Source of the DNA: Clostridia bacterium
GTDB lineage: Bacteria; Bacillota; Clostridia; Oscillospirales; CAG-382
Length of the DNA: 35,326 nt
Assembly: GCA_017625615.1 (NCBI GenBank)
Contig: JAGAKP010000013.1
Span: forward strand, 1 to 35,326
Direction of reading: 5' to 3'
The position numbers were made by a program, and so were the translations under genes. Each line of letters begins with the position of its first letter. Within the stretch, counting starts at the first letter, position 1. The notes below the pieces were generated by a model. The model saw only the letters and a program-made list of their open reading frames with translations. It had not been told where the DNA came from and made no database searches. Shown here piece after piece: positions 15,330 through 22,704 of the stretch.

Positions 15330-15364
15330 GAACTTTTTAACTATTCAATTTTACTTATTACCTC
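15330..15364. repeat. Inverted AGAGTGA-type element next to the thiT terminator
   Basis: Reads CCGAAC, TTTTTAACTATTCAATTTTA, CTTATTACCTC on the plus strand; its reverse complement matches the elements at 34109-34145 and 35141-35177. Confidence 0.8.
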
Positions 15365-15365
15365 A

Positions 15366-15395
15366 CAAAAAGCACCCTTTCGGGTGCTTTTTTTC
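15366..15395 (+). terminator. thiT terminator (GCACCC stem)
   Basis: AAAAAGCACCC/GGGTGCTTTTTTT with a TTTC loop, 150 bp after the thiT stop. Its stem is the same as that of the terminators at 15707, 16535, 34081 and 35112. Confidence 0.8.
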
Positions 15396-15401
15396 CGATA
15401 C

Positions 15402-15512
15402 GGCGCAACAGAGTTGCGGCATATCACGGAGCCGTGTGCGGCTCCATATCACGCACCGACAGGTGCATATCACGCGCTCAACGAGCGCATATCACTCGCC
15501 CCGCAGGGGTGA
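15402..15512. repeat. Stem-loop array 3, five stems with ATATCAC linkers
   Basis: Stems at 15404-15418 (CGCAAC), 15428-15445 (GGAGCCG/CGGCTCC), 15453-15466 (GCACC/GGTGC), 15474-15488 (GCGCTC) and 15496-15512 (TCGCCCC/GGGGTGA, one G-U pair), each joined by ATATCAC. The first and last stems match array 1 while the linker changed uniformly from ATGTAAC to ATATCAC. Confidence 0.88.
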
Positions 15513-15668
15513 CCGTTGACGGCAGTGCAGTGCGAACAGTTCGCGGGCTGACGGGGACGTCAGCCCCTACAATTATCGCACAGCCACGGCGACGCACAAA
15601 CCGTAGGGGACGATGTCCTCATCGTCCCGTTTTGAGTAAAATCAAAATCCGCATTCAGCGGATTTTTA
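15513..15668. repeat. Long double-stem repeat module, copy 2 (exchanged stems)
   Basis: The same arrangement as 158-312, but the two palindromes are GGGCTGACG/CGTCAGCCC (15545-15566) and GGGACGATG/CATCGTCCC (15607-15628). The constant parts (GTGCAGTGCG, CCCCTAC, AGCCACGGCG, CCGTAGGGG, AAAATCCGC..GCGGATTTTTACCGAA) are retained. Confidence 0.85.
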
Positions 15669-15670
15669 CC

Positions 15671-15705
15671 GAACCTTTTAACTATTCACTTTTACATATT
15701 ACCTC
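15671..15705. repeat. Inverted AGAGTGA-type element next to the GNAT terminator
   Basis: Nearly the exact reverse complement of 35141-35176, ending in ACCTC directly before the GCACCC terminator. Confidence 0.82.
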
Positions 15706-15706
15706 A

Positions 15707-15734
15707 AAAAAAGCACCCACGCGGGTGCTTTTTT
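15707..15734 (-). terminator. Terminator of the GNAT gene (GCACCC stem)
   Basis: A 12-bp stem AAAAAAGCACCC/GGGTGCTTTTTT with an ACGC loop, about 10 bp past the stop codon in the leftward direction. It is symmetric enough to work both ways. Confidence 0.82.
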
Positions 15735-15744
15735 CTCGGGTGCT

Positions 15745-16266
15745 TTATTTTATGCTTACTTCTCTCATTAAAAAGCTGTAAAAATCGTCGTATTCCTCGT
15801 GGCTTACGGGATCGGGATATGAGAGTATCTTAAGCACAAGATCTACGTCACCGAGGTGATATTTCGCCTGAACGTGGTGGTGCGGTGTCATCACAAATCC
15901 GTTGCGCTTGTAAAAATCGTACCGTTTTATTTGGTAATCTTCCTCGGGTGGCTCTATTTCAAGAATTATAGGCAAACCCATTTCCTTAAGGAGCGCCAGC
16001 GCGGCAGAGCCGTAGCCCTTTCCGCGTAAATTCTTGCGGATGGCGAAGTGCTCAAGAAACAGCATCTTGCCAATTACCCAAAAAAGCATTATTCCTATAA
16101 GCTCGCCTTCCTCAGTAAGCGCGCAAAAACGGTATTGGTCCTTTTTCAGCGCCCGCAGCGTTTCTGCTTTGTCGCGCCGTTCCGCATAGGGGAAGGCGTC
16201 CTCGTACAGGGCAAAGGCTTGGTCGAACAGCGCGCTGCCACCGTCTGTCAGCCTCTGTAAACGCAT
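15745..16266 (-). CDS. GNAT family N-acetyltransferase
   Basis: A 173-residue cytoplasmic protein of the GCN5-related acetyltransferase fold, which moves an acetyl group from acetyl-CoA to an unknown amine. The acetyl-CoA loop is RKNLRGKGYGSAAL (R-x-x-G-x-G type), preceded by the strand LEHFAI and followed by ILEIEPPEED and YDFYKRNGF, the usual beta-5/beta-6 region. The substrate cannot be read from the sequence. I prefer ATG 16266; a GTG three codons earlier is possible, and neither has a strong ribosome site. It has its own promoter and terminator, so it is a single-gene unit, convergent with thiT. Confidence 0.85.
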   Translation of the reverse strand: MRLQRLTDGGSALFDQAFALYEDAFPYAERRDKAETLRALKKDQYRFCALTEEGELIGIMLFWVIGKMLFLEHFAIRKNLRGKGYGSAALALLKEMGLPIILEIEPPEEDYQIKRYDFYKRNGFVMTPHHHVQAKYHLGDVDLVLKILSYPDPVSHEEYDDFYSFLMREVSIK

Positions 16267-16304
16267 TTTCCACACCCGCTTTCTTCGTCGAATTCGTTGT
16301 TTTT

Positions 16305-16333
16305 ATTCTAACATAAACAGCGGTGTGTGTCAA
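16305..16333 (-). promoter_or_regulatory. Promoter of the GNAT gene
   Basis: On the minus strand TTGACA, 17 bp, TAGAAT, 39 bp upstream of the chosen ATG. Confidence 0.82.
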
Positions 16334-16352
16334 TACAGCGTAAACCAACCCG

Positions 16353-16469
16353 AAAAAAGTTAAGAGTGAAGAGTGAAAAGTGAAGAGTGAAGAGGTTCGG
16401 AAGATTTTTGTTCGCACACGAACAAAAATCAACCATAATTCCTCGTTCCTCGTTTCTCGTTCCTCATTA
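16353..16469. repeat. Composite repeat: AGAGTGA 7-mers, hairpin, TCCTCGT 7-mers
   Basis: The same three-part order as at 4603-4697: 7-mers ending in GGTTCGGAAG, an inverted repeat (here GATTTTTGTTCG/CGAACAAAAATC against GATTTTTGCC/GGCAAAAATC there), AACCATAA, then TCCTCGT-type 7-mers. Only the inner stem and the 7-mer number differ. Confidence 0.85.
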
Positions 16470-16496
16470 AAAAAATCCGCTTTTAGCGGATTTTTA

Positions 16497-16534
16497 CCGA
16501 ACCTATTCACTATTCACTTTTACCTTTTACCTCA
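16497..16534. repeat. Inverted AGAGTGA-type element next to the DUF1667 terminator
   Basis: CCGAACC, three ATTCACT/TTTTACC-like 7-mers and ACCTC, directly adjacent to a GCACCC terminator, as at 15330 and 15671. Confidence 0.8.
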
Positions 16535-16563
16535 AAAAAAGCACCCATTTGGGTGCTTTTTTC
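16535..16563 (-). terminator. Terminator of the flavoprotein operon (GCACCC stem)
   Basis: A 12-bp stem AAAAAAGCACCC/GGGTGCTTTTTT with an ATTT loop, shortly past the DUF1667 stop on the minus strand. A second half-arm (GGGTGCTTTTTT at about 16566-16577) follows, offering an alternative pairing. Confidence 0.82.
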
Positions 16564-16577
16564 TTCGGGTGCTTTTT

Positions 16578-16919
16578 TCATATATTTCTCGTTGCGATGA
16601 CGTTTACGCCGGTGCCGCAGACGTTTTCGATGACCACGTCGCCGATGCGGACGGGGGATACGATACGCACTGCGTGGATCGCCTCCATAACGTCAAACAT
16701 TTTTCCCTTGGGGACGGGAGACTCGGTCCGTACGGGACAGCGGCAGATCTCTCCGCCCGAAACCGCCACGGTGGAGGTTATTACGCGGGTGGGAGCGGTA
16801 AGCTCGTTTTTGCCGTAAACTGCTCCTCTGGGGCAATTATTGCCCGTAATCTCGTAGGTTACCTCGTCAACGGTGAGGTGACAGCCCTTGGGACAGGTTA
16901 TACAAATAATTTTTGCCAT
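16578..16919 (-). CDS. DUF1667 family protein
   Basis: A 113-residue cysteine-containing protein. CITCPKGCHL near the start, GNNCPRGAVYG and ICRCPVRT later give a CxxC-type cluster pattern characteristic of DUF1667 (COG3862). The family is almost always encoded with a GlpA-like flavoprotein and a second FAD/NAD oxidoreductase, as here, and may carry electrons or bind metal, but its biochemistry is not established. Its ATG overlaps the stop of the upstream oxidoreductase gene by one base, so translation is probably coupled. It is the last gene of the operon. Confidence 0.9.
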   Translation of the reverse strand: MAKIICITCPKGCHLTVDEVTYEITGNNCPRGAVYGKNELTAPTRVITSTVAVSGGEICRCPVRTESPVPKGKMFDVMEAIHAVRIVSPVRIGDVVIENVCGTGVNVIATRNI

Positions 16920-18160
16920 TATTTTACCTCCTCTACCGAAACGGTAAGCTTTTCGGCGTTGCCCATAAGAGCTACGGGCACCACGATATGCTCCATCTCA
17001 CCGGGCGCGCAATGCTCGCGGTTGAAGGAAGCAACCACACGGTCGCCGTCGCGGACTACGAGGCGCACGTTCTGGTACACGTTTCTTACGCGGAAGAACA
17101 TATCCACCTTTTTATCGCAATTTTCGGGGCGTATCTTTTGAGGCACGGTGTAGGAAACGCCGTTTCCTGCCTCCACCTCGATAACTCTGCCCGAAGCCTT
17201 GTTACCCGAAGCGTATATTGCGGCGGCTTTTCCCGCACGTTCGCTTTCGGCAGAAACGTAATCCACAAGGTCGTGAACGTGAACGACGTTACCGCAGGCG
17301 AAAATGCCCTCGCAAAGGGTCTCCATATTTTCGTAAACGTATGCGCCGTTGGTGCGGCGGTCAATGGGAATGCCTGCACCGCGGGTAAGCTCGTTTTCGG
17401 GGATAAGACCTACGGAAAGGAGAACGGTATCGCACTCGATATCAAACTCGGTGCCCGCAATAGGCTTGCGGTCGGGTCCGACCTTGGCGATGGTCACGCC
17501 CTCGACGCGGTTTTTGCCGCGGATATCGGTAATGGTATGTGAAAGATAAAGGGGAATATCAAAATCGTTGAGGCACTGCACGATATTACGGGTAAGACCG
17601 CCCGAATAAGGCATAAGCTCCACGCAGGCGTGCACCTTTGCGCCCTCAAGAGTCATACGGCGCGCCATAATAAGACCAATATCGCCCGAACCGAGGATAA
17701 CAGCGTTTTTGCCCACCATATATCCCTCGATATTGAGATATCTCTGCGCCGCGCCTGCGGTATAGACACCTGCGGGACGGTCGCCGGGAATGGAGATAGC
17801 ACCGCGGGTACGCTCACGGCAGCCCATGGCAAGGACTATCGCCTTCGCCTGAAGCTCCATATAGCCGTGGTCGCGGCTGACGGCGCGCACGATGCGGTCG
17901 GCAGTGACCTCAAGAACCATAGTATCCGTCAAAACCTCGATATTATCAAGGTTTTCCGCAAAGCGGGACGCATACTCGGGGCCCGAAAGCTCCTCCTTAA
18001 AGCGGTGAAGACCGAAGCCGTTGTGTATGCACTGATTAAGTATACCGCCCACGCAGGTATCACGCTCGATAACCAGCACGTCGGTTGCGCCGTTGTCGCG
18101 GGCGCTGATTGCGGCGGCAAGACCTGCGGGACCTCCGCCGATAACTATGACCTCTCTCAT
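16919..18160 (-). CDS. FAD/NAD(P)-binding oxidoreductase (pyridine nucleotide-disulphide type)
   Basis: A 413-residue flavoprotein with an N-terminal FAD-binding GGGPAGLAAAI (about 8-18), an acidic end of strand two (VIERD), CVGGILNQCIHNGFG, a second dinucleotide-binding site NAVILGSGDIGLIMARR (about 153-169), and a later TVLLSVGLIPENEL and IFACGNVVHVHDLVDYV, the usual COG0446 arrangement. It most likely passes electrons between NAD(P)H and the GlpA-like partner. The start overlaps the upstream gene by 4 bp (ATGA) and its stop overlaps DUF1667 by 1 bp, so the three genes are translationally linked. The physiological substrate is an inference from context. Confidence 0.9.
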   Translation of the reverse strand: MREVIVIGGGPAGLAAAISARDNGATDVLVIERDTCVGGILNQCIHNGFGLHRFKEELSGPEYASRFAENLDNIEVLTDTMVLEVTADRIVRAVSRDHGYMELQAKAIVLAMGCRERTRGAISIPGDRPAGVYTAGAAQRYLNIEGYMVGKNAVILGSGDIGLIMARRMTLEGAKVHACVELMPYSGGLTRNIVQCLNDFDIPLYLSHTITDIRGKNRVEGVTIAKVGPDRKPIAGTEFDIECDTVLLSVGLIPENELTRGAGIPIDRRTNGAYVYENMETLCEGIFACGNVVHVHDLVDYVSAESERAGKAAAIYASGNKASGRVIEVEAGNGVSYTVPQKIRPENCDKKVDMFFRVRNVYQNVRLVVRDGDRVVASFNREHCAPGEMEHIVVPVALMGNAEKLTVSVEEVK

Positions 18161-19566
18161 AACGCACCTCCCGAAAGCACGGTACTGCCCGATTTATCCT
18201 TTACTATCTCTTCCTTGGGTATGCCCGTGTGCTTGTGGATAAGCTCCAGCACGCGGGGAGCGCAGAAGCCGCCCTGACATCTGCCCATGCCCGCGTTACA
18301 GCGGCGCTTTACGCCGTCAATGCTGACGGGGGGAATGGGAGAGGAGAAGGTGGCGACTATCTCGCCCTCGGTTATTGTTTCACAGCGGCAGATAACTCTG
18401 CCGTATGCGGGATTTTCCTTGATGAGCGCGTTCTTTTCCTCGGGGGAAAGCTCCTTGAAGCGGATACGCTTGCGGGTATCCACGATATTTTCCTTTTCGG
18501 TAAGGGAAAGCCCGTCTTTTTCAAGAAGCTGACGGACGTACTCCGCAATAGCGGGAGCAGATGCCAGACCGGGAGACTTTATGCCCGCAAGGGAAAGGAA
18601 CCCTGCGCGCACGAAGCGGATGATAAAATCCTCCTCGTTGGTGTTGGCGCGCATACCCGCGAAATTGCGGATATTTGTTGAAAGATTGAGTGTGGGAACG
18701 CTCTTTGCGGCGGCGGTGCGCACGAAGGAAAGTCCGTCCGCCGTGGTGGAAAGATCCTCCTTTTCGCTTGCCTCTGCGTTGGGTCCCACGATAATATTGC
18801 CGTGGACGGTGGGGGATATAAGAACGCCCTTGCCGTTTTTGTTGGGACACTGGAAAACTACGGTGTTTACTATTCCGAATGCGGATTTATCCAGCAGATA
18901 ATATTCGCCCTTGGAGGGCTTGAGGGTATAATCGGGCTCGGCAACCATACTCTCGATATCGTTGCAGTTAACGCCTGCGGCGGCAATAATATATTTAGCC
19001 GCGTATTCGCCCTTTTCGGTTACTACCACGTTGCCTTCTTTAATATCGGTAACCTTTTCGGAAAGATGCAATTCAAGTCCGTTTTGTACGGCAACCTCCG
19101 CAAAAGCGAGGGCGTATTCCCAAGGAGAAATAACCCCTGCGGTGGGCGCGTACAGAGCGGTGGTAGCCTCGTCGGAAATGTTGGGCTCAAGGGTCTTAAG
19201 CTCCTGCTTGTTAAGAATCTTAAGTCCGGGCACTCCGTTTTCCACGCCGCGATGGTAAAGCTTGCGTACGGTCTCGTCGTCCTCCTCGCCAAAAGCGCAT
19301 ACCACCGAGCCCGTTTCCTTGAAGGGAACGTCCAGCTTTTTGCAGATGATATGGGCAAGCTCGTTTCCGCGCACGTTAAGGCGTGCGGTGAGAGAATTGG
19401 GGACGGGATCGTAGCCCGCGTGAATAATGGCGGAATTTGCCTTTGTGGTGCCGGTGGCGATATCGTTTTCCTTTTCAAAGAGCGCCACGCGCAGATTATA
19501 TTTTGTAAGCTCATAAGCAACGGCAGAACCGATAACGCCGCCGCCGATAATTATAATATCAAACAT
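18157..19566 (-). CDS. GlpA-like FAD-dependent oxidoreductase with BFD-type [2Fe-2S] domain
   Basis: A 469-residue protein. MFDIIIIGGGVIGSAVAYEL is an N-terminal FAD-binding fold, followed by TTKANSAIIHAGYDP and VGPNAEASEKEDLST, as in glycerol-3-phosphate dehydrogenase/L-2-hydroxyglutarate oxidase-like proteins (COG0579). The C-terminal ~80 residues hold CRCETITEGEI and RRCNAGMGRCQGGFC, a BFD-like [2Fe-2S] cysteine set as in anaerobic GlpA. With its two partners it likely oxidises glycerol-3-phosphate or a similar 2-hydroxy substrate anaerobically; no glpK or glpF is in the window. I chose ATG 19566, which has CAGGTG six bases upstream, over an in-frame GTG at 19575. Confidence 0.9.
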   Translation of the reverse strand: MFDIIIIGGGVIGSAVAYELTKYNLRVALFEKENDIATGTTKANSAIIHAGYDPVPNSLTARLNVRGNELAHIICKKLDVPFKETGSVVCAFGEEDDETVRKLYHRGVENGVPGLKILNKQELKTLEPNISDEATTALYAPTAGVISPWEYALAFAEVAVQNGLELHLSEKVTDIKEGNVVVTEKGEYAAKYIIAAAGVNCNDIESMVAEPDYTLKPSKGEYYLLDKSAFGIVNTVVFQCPNKNGKGVLISPTVHGNIIVGPNAEASEKEDLSTTADGLSFVRTAAAKSVPTLNLSTNIRNFAGMRANTNEEDFIIRFVRAGFLSLAGIKSPGLASAPAIAEYVRQLLEKDGLSLTEKENIVDTRKRIRFKELSPEEKNALIKENPAYGRVICRCETITEGEIVATFSSPIPPVSIDGVKRRCNAGMGRCQGGFCAPRVLELIHKHTGIPKEEIVKDKSGSTVLSGGAL

Positions 19567-19587
19567 AATAAACACCTGTATTCGTCA

Positions 19588-19613
19588 AAAATGTCCGGAA
19601 GACCGGACATTTT
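19588..19613 (-). terminator. Terminator of the first surface-protein gene
   Basis: AAAATGTCCGG/CCGGACATTTT with a 4-base loop, 11-bp stem, between the leftward surface-protein gene and the GlpA-like gene. The U-tract on the minus strand is short. Confidence 0.75.
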
Positions 19614-19660
19614 CGACTATGTTAAATTATTTTTGTTCTTGTGTAGTGTTTTTGTTTTTA

Positions 19661-20989
19661 TTACTTTTTCTTTTTGAGAACTACAACTACAACTACTACA
19701 ACTACAGCGATAACAACAACACCTGCTACGATGCCGATGATAAGACCTGCGTTGCCGCCCTTTTCGTCAGCCTTGTCGTCGCTTGCGTCGGTATCGGAGG
19801 TAGCGGGAGCAGATTCTTCAGCGGATTCCTCAGCGGGTTCGGAATCTTCAACGGGCTCGGAATCTTCTACGGGAGTGGATTCTTCGGAAACCTCGTCGGA
19901 GGTGTCTTCGCCGCCTGCTGCGGGAACTGCGTAGTAAACTACTGCGCCGGTTTCGTGAGTCTGGTTAGCCATATCGTAGCCTGCGAAGTATACGATGTCG
20001 CCTGCAACGAGAGCTACGAGAGCTGCCTTGTTTGCTGCGGGCTCGGTGCTTTCGCCGTGAACTGCGAGAGCGATATCGCCTTCCTGAACGTCAGTGAATG
20101 CGAATTCATAGTCGCCGGTGCCGGTGTAAACCTCTACTACGGAGTACTGACCTTCGGTTTCGGTGGGTCTGAGAAGAACGCATCCGGACCAAGCTACGTT
20201 GTATGTAGCGAGCTTGGTGGGATCGGTGATGATGGTGTTGGAATCGGTAACGATGGACTTGTTGAAGGGAACGTGCTTGATATAGCTTGCGCCTGCGGGA
20301 ATTTCAACGATAGGCTCGATTTCATTGAGGTCTATAGATTCTTCCTGGCTTACTTCGCCGATGCTGTTGTCGTTGCCTGCGGACTTAAGGCCTGCGCTTA
20401 CTTCGGTAAGACCAACCCATTCCCAGCAAACCTTGGTATCCCAGTCGCCGCCGGTGTAGCCGTGAGCGCCCATGGTGAAGGATACGGAAACGTATTTTGC
20501 GTCTACGGGAGCGCCGAGGTCGATAACGGTCTCACGCTGGAAGGAAACGGTGATGTCTTCGATAGTGCTGTCCATATCGTACGCGGCTTCATTGAAAGAG
20601 TTGCCGTCTACAGAGGTACCAACGATGAGAGCGCCGTCGGTGGGAAGACCGATCATAGCGTTTGCATAGCAGAACCAGTGAAGAGTAACGGTATCGATGC
20701 TTTGAACGGAATCAAGCTCGAAAACGATGGTGCATTCTGCGGGAGTACCGGACTGGCAGTCCTTGTTCTGGATAAGAAGGATGCCGTTTTTGTTAAAGTC
20801 CTTTTCTGCAGCGTCAGCTTCGGAAAGGATAGCGCCGTCATAAAGCTGAGCGGGATCGTCAGATGCAAGAGCCGCAATGTTGTCGCCCTTGAACTGTACG
20901 TCGATAACGTTAGTTGATGCGGATGCGGGGATAAGGAAAAGTGCAGAAACGAGAGTTGCTGCGATAAGTACGCACAAAAGTTTCTTCAT
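19661..20989 (-). CDS. Surface protein A: secreted discoidin-like domain with C-terminal membrane anchor
   Basis: A 442-residue protein. MKKLLCVLIAATLVSALFL..ASA is a signal peptide (cut near residue 23). Residues about 25-205 look like an F5/8 type C/galactose-binding sandwich (AECTIVFELDSVQSIDTVTL, DLGAPVDAKYVSVSFTMGAHG, WEWVGLTEV). About 230-365 is a second strand-rich domain I do not recognise (GDIALAVHGE). A Glu/Ser/Pro-rich linker and a Val-rich membrane helix ending in KKKK follow. No LPXTG motif is seen, so anchoring is by the helix. ATG 20989 was chosen because AAAGGAG lies 11 bases upstream; a longer frame would precede the promoter-proximal leader. It is a close relative of the gene at 21111-22484. 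Confidence 0.82.
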   Translation of the reverse strand: MKKLLCVLIAATLVSALFLIPASASTNVIDVQFKGDNIAALASDDPAQLYDGAILSEADAAEKDFNKNGILLIQNKDCQSGTPAECTIVFELDSVQSIDTVTLHWFCYANAMIGLPTDGALIVGTSVDGNSFNEAAYDMDSTIEDITVSFQRETVIDLGAPVDAKYVSVSFTMGAHGYTGGDWDTKVCWEWVGLTEVSAGLKSAGNDNSIGEVSQEESIDLNEIEPIVEIPAGASYIKHVPFNKSIVTDSNTIITDPTKLATYNVAWSGCVLLRPTETEGQYSVVEVYTGTGDYEFAFTDVQEGDIALAVHGESTEPAANKAALVALVAGDIVYFAGYDMANQTHETGAVVYYAVPAAGGEDTSDEVSEESTPVEDSEPVEDSEPAEESAEESAPATSDTDASDDKADEKGGNAGLIIGIVAGVVVIAVVVVVVVVVLKKKK

Positions 20990-21032
20990 GTGTGAAATTT
21001 GCTCCTTTAAAATTTTTAATTTAGGTAGGATA

Positions 21033-21061
21033 ATTATACAACATTTACGTCGGAAAGTCAA
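21033..21061 (-). promoter_or_regulatory. Promoter of surface protein A gene
   Basis: On the minus strand TTGACT, 17 bp, TATAAT, 44 bp before the chosen ATG. It confirms the short form of the gene. Confidence 0.85.
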
Positions 21062-21073
21062 CAGATAAAACGA

Positions 21074-21099
21074 AAAGTGTCCGTAAAAACGGACACTTT
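21074..21099 (-). terminator. Terminator of surface protein B gene
   Basis: AAAGTGTCCG/CGGACACTTT with a 6-base loop on the minus strand, followed by TCGTTTTATC. It lies 12 bp past the stop codon and 13 bp before the promoter of the next gene. Confidence 0.78.
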
Positions 21100-21110
21100 G
21101 TTAAGGTTTT

Positions 21111-22484
21111 TTATTTCTTCTTCTTTTTAACTATTATGATAATTACCACCACTACCACTGCAGCCACAACCACAGCCGCAACGATAATACCGATAATAAG
21201 ACCGATACCGATAACGCTTACGCTTGCCTGACTGTCGGAAACAGGTTCGCTTGCTTCGTCGGAAAGGCTCTCCTCTGCGGGAACGCTTTCGTCCTTATCT
21301 GCGGGAAGGGACTCGTCGTCTGCGGGAGCGCTTTCATCGTCAACGGGAACGCTTTCGTCGGTAACGCTTTCCTCGTCGGGCGTTTCTGAAGCGTCCGTAT
21401 CTCCGCTTGCGGTGTTAAGAACGAAATAAACTACCGCGCCTCTTTCATAGGATCTTTCCGCAAAGTTATAGCCCGCGAAGGTAACTACGGTGTCTGCGGT
21501 AAGGGCGGCAACGGCTTCTCTCTTTGCCTTGGTTCCGTCAGCCTCGTCGTCGCCGTGAACGGAAAGGACTATATCCCCCTCTGCCGCTTCGGCAAAGGTA
21601 AAGGTATCGTCACCGTTCATCCACTTTGACGCAACTACGGTATACTCCTCTGCCTTGTCGGTGGGACGGAGAAGCACGCAGGAGGTCCACTTTACGTTGT
21701 AATCCTGCATGGTGGAGGGATCGGTAATGATAGTATAAGAGCCGGTAGTGATGGATTCGTTGAATTCGGCGTGCTTGAAGTAAACGGCACCCTCGGGAAT
21801 GGGTACGATAGGCTCGATCTGGTCAAGGGGAGTGTTATCCTCGCTGACCTCGTCATAGCCGCCGTCAAGAACCTCGTCGATCATCATACCTGCGCCTACC
21901 TCGGTAAAGCCAACCCACTCCCACATGGGGCAGTGCCAGCCGGACTGACCGTGAGGGCCGTATTCAAAGGTTACGGAAACGTACTTTGCCTTTACTGTCT
22001 GACCCAGTCTTATGGTAGTGTCAAGCTGGAAGGATGCGTCAGGGTCGGTTTCGCCCTCAAAATCGTACGCGCCGATTTCGGTATAGGCGTTGCCGTCTGC
22101 GGAATAGCCTATAATAAGGTTATTGTTGTGAGGCAGACCGATTACCGCGTTGTGGTACACGTACCAGGTGATATAAACGGAATCTATGTCCTGAAGTGTA
22201 TCAAGCTCAAAATAAATGGTTGCTTCGGTGTTGTTTTCGGTATCGTGCATATTGGTGTTCTGTACGAGAACTATGCCGTCCTTTTTAAAATCCTGTGCCG
22301 CAGCGTTTTCTTCGGAAAGTATTTTGTTATCGCAAAGAAGGGAAAGGTCTGCTCCTGCGCGGACCTGAACGTGCTCGCCCTCAAACCAGACGTTTTTCAC
22401 CTTTGCCTTTGCATCTGCGGGAATGGCAAAGAGAGCGCAAACGAGAGCAAGAACAAGGATAATGCCTAAAATTCTTTTTTTCAT
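21111..22484 (-). CDS. Surface protein B: paralogue of surface protein A
   Basis: A 457-residue protein with the same plan as the neighbour at 19661-20989: signal peptide (MKKRILGIILVLALVCALFA..ADA), a discoidin-like sandwich (about 25-215; ATIYFELDTLQDIDSVYITW, VKAKYVSVTFEYGPHG, WEWVGFTEV), a second domain ending in GAVVYFVLN, an acidic Ser/Asp/Glu linker with repeated DESVPADDES-type units, and a Val-rich C-terminal helix ending in KKKKK. The two share many aligned segments, so they arose by duplication. Start chosen at ATG 22484, with GGAG ten bases before it. Function is unknown; likely extracellular glycan or protein binding. Confidence 0.82.
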   Translation of the reverse strand: MKKRILGIILVLALVCALFAIPADAKAKVKNVWFEGEHVQVRAGADLSLLCDNKILSEENAAAQDFKKDGIVLVQNTNMHDTENNTEATIYFELDTLQDIDSVYITWYVYHNAVIGLPHNNNLIIGYSADGNAYTEIGAYDFEGETDPDASFQLDTTIRLGQTVKAKYVSVTFEYGPHGQSGWHCPMWEWVGFTEVGAGMMIDEVLDGGYDEVSEDNTPLDQIEPIVPIPEGAVYFKHAEFNESITTGSYTIITDPSTMQDYNVKWTSCVLLRPTDKAEEYTVVASKWMNGDDTFTFAEAAEGDIVLSVHGDDEADGTKAKREAVAALTADTVVTFAGYNFAERSYERGAVVYFVLNTASGDTDASETPDEESVTDESVPVDDESAPADDESLPADKDESVPAEESLSDEASEPVSDSQASVSVIGIGLIIGIIVAAVVVAAVVVVVIIIIVKKKKK

Positions 22485-22507
22485 AAAGCCTTTTCTCCTT
22501 TTTTTGT

Positions 22508-22541
22508 CGGGGTCCCCAAGAAGCCGTAAGGCTTCTTGGGG
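22508..22541 (-). repeat. 12-bp hairpin with GGGGACCCCG tail in the 5' leader of surface protein B
   Basis: On the minus strand CCCCAAGAAGCC/GGCTTCTTGGGG, followed by ACCCCGAC and then the ribosome site. It matches the hairpin after hisS (5986-6017) in the CCCCAA and TTGGGGACCCCG parts but has a different inner stem. It lies in the untranslated leader, so it could influence initiation or stability. Confidence 0.78.
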
Positions 22542-22568
22542 TGATTTATTATATTTTATTATAAAAAC

Positions 22569-22597
22569 ATTATATTGCATAGAAAAGAAAAAGTCAA
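22569..22597 (-). promoter_or_regulatory. Promoter of surface protein B gene
   Basis: On the minus strand TTGACT, 17 bp, TATAAT, 85 bp before the chosen ATG, leaving a leader that contains the hairpin at 22508-22541. Confidence 0.82.
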
Positions 22598-22653
22598 TAA
22601 GAACGTTAATTGTAACCTTTTTGATAATAATAGAGTATTTATATATATCGGTG

Positions 22654-22682
22654 TTTACAAAATGCTCATTTTCTGTTATAAT
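22654..22682 (+). promoter_or_regulatory. Promoter of the glycerate kinase operon
   Basis: TTTACA, 17 bp, TATAAT, 22 bp before the glycerate kinase ATG. It is divergent from the promoter at 22569-22597. Confidence 0.82.
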
Positions 22683-22704
22683 TATTGGAAAGAGGTGGGT
22701 AATT

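Larger units (their letters stand above)
15217..15744. other. Intergenic repeat mosaic between convergent thiT and GNAT genes, no gene
   Basis: No credible gene. It holds an orphan terminator arm (GCACCC at about 15241), 7-mers of the AGAGTGA type, a TTTTTTCGCG/CGCGAAAAAA hairpin (about 15301-15320), the thiT terminator, stem-loop array 3, the second copy of the long double-stem module, inverted AGAGTGA-type 7-mers and the GNAT terminator. Confidence 0.8.
16267..16577. other. Gap with GNAT promoter and composite repeats, no gene
   Basis: After the GNAT promoter it holds AGAGTGA-type 7-mers, an inverted-repeat hairpin (16403-16430), AACCATAA plus TCCTCGT-type 7-mers, an ATCCGC..GCGGAT hairpin with ACCGAA (16474-16500), an inverted AGAGTGA-type element and a GCACCC terminator. 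No credible gene. Confidence 0.8.

Noticed and set aside
19661..19760. LPXTG or other sortase signal at the end of the surface proteins
   Set aside because: The C-terminus is a plain Val-rich helix with a Lys tail; no LPXTG-like motif precedes it.
19619..20917. 432-residue frame on the plus strand
   Set aside because: It is the complement of surface protein A; the signal peptide, promoter and terminator all support the minus-strand gene.
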